Below, piece after piece: positions 13,849-17,499 of a stretch of DNA of 17,499 bases. The position numbers were made by a program, and so were the translations under genes. The stretch comes from Microbacteriaceae bacterium. GTDB taxonomy: Bacteria; Actinomycetota; Actinomycetes; Actinomycetales; Microbacteriaceae. Every line of letters begins with the position of its first letter. The first letter of the stretch is position 1. A model generated the notes under the pieces. The model was not told where the DNA came from. It did no database searches and saw nothing but the letters and a program-made list of their open reading frames with translations. The stretch spans positions 1 to 17,499 of the forward strand of contig JAODAU010000254.1 in the NCBI GenBank assembly GCA_025463615.1, given 5' to 3'.

Positions 13849-13910
13849 GTCCCCCGGATGTTCACCGACCGACGACAGCCTTCTGGCGACCCCGACCCAC
13901 CAGGAGAACC

Positions 13911-15134
13911 ATGCCCAGGATCGTCCGCCGCCTCGCCGCGGCCCTGCTCGTCGCCATCGGCGCGGCGCTGATCGCGGGGCTCGTGGCCGCACCCGCCGCG
14001 GCGCACGGGTTCACCTCGGTCGTCTACGCCGACGTAAGCGGGCGGGGCGGAACGGGCGCCGAGCACGTGCGCACCAAGCTCGAGCTCGAGTACGACCTGC
14101 TCGTCGTCTCCGCGGCGGACGCCGGTCACGACGACCCGCTGTTCCGCGCCGGCACGGACGCCTTCGACGGCGGCGAGTCGGCGGCGCAGGCGAAGGCGCT
14201 GGAGGACCACATGGACACGGTGCTCGCCTACGTCTCCAAGCGTTTCACCGTGGTCTCCGGCGGAAAGACCTGTGCGCCGACGCAGTCCGGTCACGTCACG
14301 ATGACGGAGCGGCAGGGCGTGCCGTACGCCGTGCTCGTGCTCGACCAGCGCTGCCCGGTGCCCACCGACGCGCACGTGGTGACCAGCAGGCTCTTCGCCG
14401 ATTCCGAGGGCTACGTCACCGGCACGAAGACGATCCTCACCTACGAGATCGACAGCCACTCGGGCAGCGCGGCCCTCGACTCGGAGACGCCGTCGTTCTC
14501 CACCGAGCAGAGCACGGGGGAGCGGTTCTGGGAGTTCTTCCACCTCGGGGCCGAGCACCTGCTCACCGGCATCGACCACATCCTGTTCCTGCTCGCGCTC
14601 ATCGCGGGATCGCGGCGGCTGCGCGAGGTGATCCTCGCGGCGACGGCGTTCACGCTGGCCCACTCGGTGACGTTCATCCTCGCCGCCACGGGCGTCGTGT
14701 CCGTGTCGGCGCGAATCGTCGAGCCGATCATCGCGCTGTCGATCGCGGTGGTCGCGGCGTGGTACCTGTTCCGGCTCTGGCGACGCGGGGATGCCGCGAA
14801 CACCCTCGACTCGACGAGCGGGCCGCTCGGGCTCGACCGCGCCGGCTGGCTGCGGCTGGGGGTGGTGTTCCTGTTCGGGCTCGTGCACGGGCTCGGTTTC
14901 GCGAGCGCCCTCGGCATCGATGAGCCGTGGTCGTGGACCCTGCTCTGGTCGCTACTCGTGTTCAACCTCGGCATCGAGGTGGTGCAGCTGACCATCATCG
15001 CGATCCTCTTCCCGCTGCTGACGCTGCTGCGGCGGAGGGCCCCGCGGATCGGGCTCTGGGCGACGGGCCTGCTCGCCGTGGCCGTGACGGTGGCGGGGCT
15101 CATCTGGTTCTTACAGCGCATCGTCACTCCCTGA
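13911..15134 (+). CDS. HupE/UreJ_2-family membrane protein with secreted N-terminal domain
   Basis: 407 aa from an ATG with AGGAG 5 bases upstream. A Sec signal (2-31, ending APAAA) would leave His32 at the mature N-terminus. Residues 32-205 form an extracellular domain with two cysteines (121, 148). About six membrane helices follow, with the family histidines: HLGAEHLLTGIDHILFLLAL (H211, H216, D222, H223), AHSVTF (H251), GLVHGLGFA (H326) and NLGIEVVQL. HupE/UreJ relatives are linked to nickel or cobalt uptake, and in other actinobacteria the function is unassigned. Metal transport or copper/nickel handling is the best guess from the histidines. No hydrogenase, urease or cobalamin gene is in the window. 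An upstream GTG/ATG extension is unlikely, since this start has the signal peptide and the ribosome-binding site. Confidence 0.88.
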   Translation: MPRIVRRLAAALLVAIGAALIAGLVAAPAAAHGFTSVVYADVSGRGGTGAEHVRTKLELEYDLLVVSAADAGHDDPLFRAGTDAFDGGESAAQAKALEDHMDTVLAYVSKRFTVVSGGKTCAPTQSGHVTMTERQGVPYAVLVLDQRCPVPTDAHVVTSRLFADSEGYVTGTKTILTYEIDSHSGSAALDSETPSFSTEQSTGERFWEFFHLGAEHLLTGIDHILFLLALIAGSRRLREVILAATAFTLAHSVTFILAATGVVSVSARIVEPIIALSIAVVAAWYLFRLWRRGDAANTLDSTSGPLGLDRAGWLRLGVVFLFGLVHGLGFASALGIDEPWSWTLLWSLLVFNLGIEVVQLTIIAILFPLLTLLRRRAPRIGLWATGLLAVAVTVAGLIWFLQRIVTP

Positions 15135-15159
15135 GCGAAAGCTGTACCGGCGGTCGGGT

Positions 15160-15179
15160 TTCTGTGAGGACTCTCAGAA
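15160..15179. promoter_or_regulatory. 20-bp near-palindrome upstream of the metallophosphoesterase gene
   Basis: TTCTGTGAGGACTCTCAGAA is an inverted repeat, TTCTG-t-GAG / CTC-t-CAGAA, with one mismatch per arm around a 2-base centre. It lies 26 bases after the HupE-like stop and 121 bases before the next start. It may be a regulator site; no U-run follows, so terminator function is less likely. Confidence 0.4.
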
Positions 15180-15263
15180 TGTTCCTCCCCCCGAAAGTGG
15201 GCCAGAGACTGCTGTTCAACGCGCGTTAACCCGCCGACCAAATCTTGGGACGTGCCCCACTAT

Positions 15264-15279
15264 GTCCCCGCCCGGGGAC
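15264..15279 (+). other. Perfect 6-bp hairpin in the metallophosphoesterase leader
   Basis: GTCCCC-GCCC-GGGGAC lies 21 bases before the ATG at 15301. It may affect translation or mRNA stability. The rest of the 166-base gap contains only the palindrome AACGCGCGTT (15218-15227). Confidence 0.4.
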
Positions 15280-15300
15280 CCTGAGAGAAATGGCTGACAC

Positions 15301-17286
15301 ATGTCTTCCCCCAGTGCACTAGCACGGCCGAAGCGGCATTCTCGCCGCCGAGCGCTCGTGTTGCTCTCCGCCCTCGCCCTCGGAACGACCAGCGCGATCG
15401 GCGGCCTTGTGGCCGTCCCCGCGATGGCCACCGGCACGGCGAACCTCACCGGCGTCATCCTCGGCGTCGGTGCCAACGAATCCCAGCGCATGGTCACCTG
15501 GTATTCGTCGGCCGACACGGCACAGTCGGTGCAGCTCGCGCCGACCGCGTCGCTGGTCGCCGGCGACTTCCCCGCGGGTGCCGCCACGTTCTCGGCGACC
15601 GGCACCGCCAACATCGCGACGAGCGGCGGGTTCAACCGCCACGCCACGATCTCCGGCCTCGCCGAGAACACCGCGTACTCCTACCGCGTCGGGTCCGACG
15701 GCAACTGGTCCACGACCTACGCCTTCAAGACCCAGTCCTTCGACGGTGCGTACGACTTCCTGTTCTTCGGCGACCCGCAGATCGGGTCGTCCGGTGACGT
15801 CGCCAAGGATGGCGCGGGCTGGGCGGACACGCTGAACGTCGCGACCGCCGCGAACCCGAACGCGGAGCTGCTCGTCTCGGGCGGCGACCAGGTCGAGACC
15901 GCCAACACGGAGACCCAGTGGGACGCGTTCCTCGCGCCCGACAAGCTGCGCCAGTACCCGTGGGCGGCGACGATCGGCAACCACGACGTCGGCGGCAAGG
16001 CCTATGAGCAGCACCTCTCCACCCCGAACACCGACCGGTCGGCCCCGTACTACTCCAACGGGCAGCCCGCGTCGAACACCTCGGGTGGCGACTACTGGTA
16101 CATCTACAAGGATGTCCTGTTCATCGACCTGAACAGCAACAGCTACGCCACCACGCAGGGCGGCGGCGGCGACGCGGCGCACCTCGCCTACGTCACCAGC
16201 GTCATCGGCCAGCACGGCGCCGAGGCCAAGTGGACGGCGCTCGTCTACCACCACTCGATCTACTCGCCGGCCGACCACGCGAAGGACGGCGACAACAAGA
16301 CCCGCCGGGTGGACTTCCCCACCGCCTTCTCGAACCTCGGCGTCGACCTGGTGCTGCAGGGTCACGACCACAGCTACTCCCGCAGCTACCTGATCAAGAA
16401 CGGCGAGAAGGCCGACCCGGCCGAGCAGCCCGGTGCCGCGGACGTGTTCGCCGGCCCCGGTGGCGTGCTCTACGTGACGGGCAACTCCGCCTCCGGCTCG
16501 AAGTACTACGACATCACCGCGCCGGACAGCAGCGGCACGAGCGGTGCCGGCAACGGTGCCGACCCGCTGCACCCGGAGAACTACTTGTACAACTCGGTGC
16601 AGAACCAGGAGCACGTCCGGTCCTACATCAAGGTCCAGGTGCGCAGCGACAAGCTCGTCGTCGAGTACGTCCGCAGCGGCACCTGCGCGGCGCCGAACGC
16701 GGCCGTCGAGCGGGGCAACGTCGCGTGGTGCAACAACACCACCGCCGCGCAGCCGGTCGGCTCGGTCGTCGACAAGGTGACCGTGCACCCGTACCACGCC
16801 GACGGCCAGGACATCCAGGTCAACGTGCCCAACGCCGCACCGGGTGAGTTCGGCTGGACGATCGACGGCTACAACGGCCTCGTCGACCTGGGCACGGCGA
16901 CGGAGCACAGCGGCGACTACTTCGAGGCGACCGGGCACATCAACCCGATCATCGTGTCGGACAGCCGCCGCTCGTACGCCCCGTGGTCGATCTCGGCCAC
17001 CGTGGGTGACTTCCGGGACGCCGACAAGACGTTCTCGGGCTCCTACCTGGGCTGGACGCCGCGGGTGATGGACGCCGGCGCGGGTGCGCAGGCCAGCGCC
17101 GCGGTGCCGTCCTCCTACGACGACCAGGGCCAGGGCCTCTCCGTCTCGCGCGGCCTCGGCTTCGCGGACCAGGGCCACCCCCGGGGCACCGCCCGGCTCG
17201 GCGCCGACCTGGATCTGAAGATCCCGGGCAGCGTCGAGAAGGGTGGCTACCGCGCCACGCTGACCATCACCGCACTGAGCAGCTGA
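15301..17286 (+). CDS. Secreted purple-acid-phosphatase-like metallophosphoesterase with C-terminal WxL-like domain
   Basis: 661 aa. A long signal peptide (1-43, ending VPAMA) is followed by a fibronectin-like PAP N-domain (about 48-145). The metallophosphoesterase domain follows, with GDPQ (157-160), GGDQ (194-197), GNHD (226-229), YHHS (316-319) and GHDH (354-357), the complete set of two-metal ligands. E199 replaces the tyrosine of the classical GDxxY motif, so the protein should lack the purple Fe-Tyr centre. Residues about 490-661 form a beta-rich C-terminal domain that resembles a WxL surface-binding domain: PWSISATVGDF (561-571), YLGWTP, LGADLDLKIP (633-642) and YRATLTITALSS at the end. 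The Trp of the terminal WxL is lost. It probably hydrolyses phosphoesters at the cell surface. The ribosome-binding site is weak (GAGAG). A DUF916-type gene follows. Confidence 0.88.
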   Translation: MSSPSALARPKRHSRRRALVLLSALALGTTSAIGGLVAVPAMATGTANLTGVILGVGANESQRMVTWYSSADTAQSVQLAPTASLVAGDFPAGAATFSATGTANIATSGGFNRHATISGLAENTAYSYRVGSDGNWSTTYAFKTQSFDGAYDFLFFGDPQIGSSGDVAKDGAGWADTLNVATAANPNAELLVSGGDQVETANTETQWDAFLAPDKLRQYPWAATIGNHDVGGKAYEQHLSTPNTDRSAPYYSNGQPASNTSGGDYWYIYKDVLFIDLNSNSYATTQGGGGDAAHLAYVTSVIGQHGAEAKWTALVYHHSIYSPADHAKDGDNKTRRVDFPTAFSNLGVDLVLQGHDHSYSRSYLIKNGEKADPAEQPGAADVFAGPGGVLYVTGNSASGSKYYDITAPDSSGTSGAGNGADPLHPENYLYNSVQNQEHVRSYIKVQVRSDKLVVEYVRSGTCAAPNAAVERGNVAWCNNTTAAQPVGSVVDKVTVHPYHADGQDIQVNVPNAAPGEFGWTIDGYNGLVDLGTATEHSGDYFEATGHINPIIVSDSRRSYAPWSISATVGDFRDADKTFSGSYLGWTPRVMDAGAGAQASAAVPSSYDDQGQGLSVSRGLGFADQGHPRGTARLGADLDLKIPGSVEKGGYRATLTITALSS

Positions 17287-17299
17287 CCCTTCCTTCCCA

Positions 17300-17330
17300 G
17301 CGGGGCGGGCGCCTGCGGTGCCCGCCCCGC
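17300..17330 (+). terminator. GC-rich hairpin between the metallophosphoesterase and DUF916-type genes
   Basis: A perfect 11-bp stem GCGGGGCGGGC / GCCCGCCCCGC with a 9-base loop starts 14 bases after the stop at 17286. There is no T-run. Because the next gene starts 28 bases later on the same strand, it may be a partial terminator that sets the ratio of the two products. Confidence 0.6.
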
Positions 17331-17357
17331 GCTGCTGATTTCACTTGAGGACACCAG

Positions 17358-17499
17358 ATGCAGGCGTTCGTTCGTACCGTCGCCGTGGTTGTGTTTTCCG
17401 CTGCCGCCCTTGCCGGCCCGGGCGCCGCCGCGGCGCTGGCGGAGGAGGGCGATGTGGCCTGGACGGTCCGGACGGCCTCGAACAGCTACGGCGCCGACC
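17358..17499 (+). CDS. DUF916/WxL-interacting-protein-like surface protein, cut by window edge
   Basis: Only the first 47 codons are present. The ATG has GAGG about 7 bases upstream. A signal peptide (MQAFVRTVAVVVFSAAALAG, then an alanine-rich stretch ending ALA) leads into EEGDVAWTVRTASNSYGAD. The sequence V-x-W-T-V-R-T-A-S-N-S-Y-G resembles the mature start of actinobacterial proteins with the WxL-interacting-protein peptidoglycan-binding domain (DUF916). Such proteins are membrane-anchored partners of WxL-domain surface proteins. The adjacent phosphoesterase with a WxL-like end supports this. Only 47 residues can be judged, so confidence is moderate. Confidence 0.68.
   Translation, partial: MQAFVRTVAVVVFSAAALAGPGAAAALAEEGDVAWTVRTASNSYGAD

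Noticed and set aside
13738..13910. Cobalamin riboswitch in front of the HupE-like gene
   Set aside because: No B12-box or conserved core segment was found, and the gap is too short for a full element plus promoter.
15319..17178. A 619-codon minus-strand open frame opposite the metallophosphoesterase
   Set aside because: It has a Val/Arg/Gly-rich composition without any domain, while the plus strand has all phosphoesterase motifs.
1..17499. CRISPR arrays, tRNA/rRNA genes, insertion sequences, integrase or phage genes, toxin-antitoxin pairs
   Set aside because: I found no repeated spacer pattern, cloverleaf-like sequence, transposase or recombinase motifs, or typical small paired genes on either strand.

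Overview
This 17.5 kb window comes from a high-GC Gram-positive bacterium, most likely an actinobacterium of the Microbacteriaceae type. The inference rests on very strong G/C third-position bias, GTG and TTG starts, DtxR/IdeR-type iron boxes, several promoters that look leaderless, and actinobacterial families (HelD-like RNA polymerase motor, siderophore-interacting protein, HupE/UreJ_2 protein, DUF916-type surface protein). I see no tRNA, rRNA, CRISPR array, insertion sequence or phage gene. It looks like chromosomal accessory/housekeeping sequence. Layout, left to right. (1) 1-1681: a partial GNAT acetyltransferase and a MerR/GyrI-type regulator on the minus strand, divergent from a small SnoaL/NTF2-like protein. 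The space between holds a MerR-type operator with a 19-bp spacer. (2) 1713-5643: an iron-regulated, translationally coupled siderophore ABC importer (two FecCD permeases, an ATPase, a binding lipoprotein). It is preceded by an iron box and closed by a rho-independent terminator. (3) 5652-6597, minus: the siderophore-interacting ferric reductase, with its own iron box, converging on the importer. Regions 2 and 3 together form a complete uptake-and-release unit with no siderophore biosynthesis genes, so probably a xenosiderophore system. (4) 6614-9890, minus: a HelD-like RNA polymerase-associated ATPase, then a LOG-family phosphoribohydrolase and a second SnoaL-like protein. Upstream of the HelD gene lies an inverted repeat that closely matches the rifamycin-associated element (RAE) of actinomycete rifamycin-resistance genes, so this gene is probably HelR-like. 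(5) 9904-13051: an orphan ABC solute-binding lipoprotein and an IclR regulator on the minus strand, divergent from a short-chain dehydrogenase. Related 17-bp palindromes (TGTTC-N7-GAACA type) lie at all three promoters and suggest one small IclR regulon. A 3' gene remnant lies between the solute-binding gene and the HelD gene. (6) 13075-15134: a short BMP-family-like lipoprotein (minus) divergent from a HupE/UreJ_2 membrane protein. (7) 15160-17499: a secreted metallophosphoesterase with a degenerate WxL-like C-terminal domain, followed by the start of a DUF916/WxL-interacting-protein gene, suggesting a cell-surface phosphatase complex. The most interesting points are the RAE-HelR pairing, the predicted IclR regulon around an orphan binding protein, and the WxL-like phosphatase next to a WxLIP-type protein. 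The other genes are recognisable members of known families.
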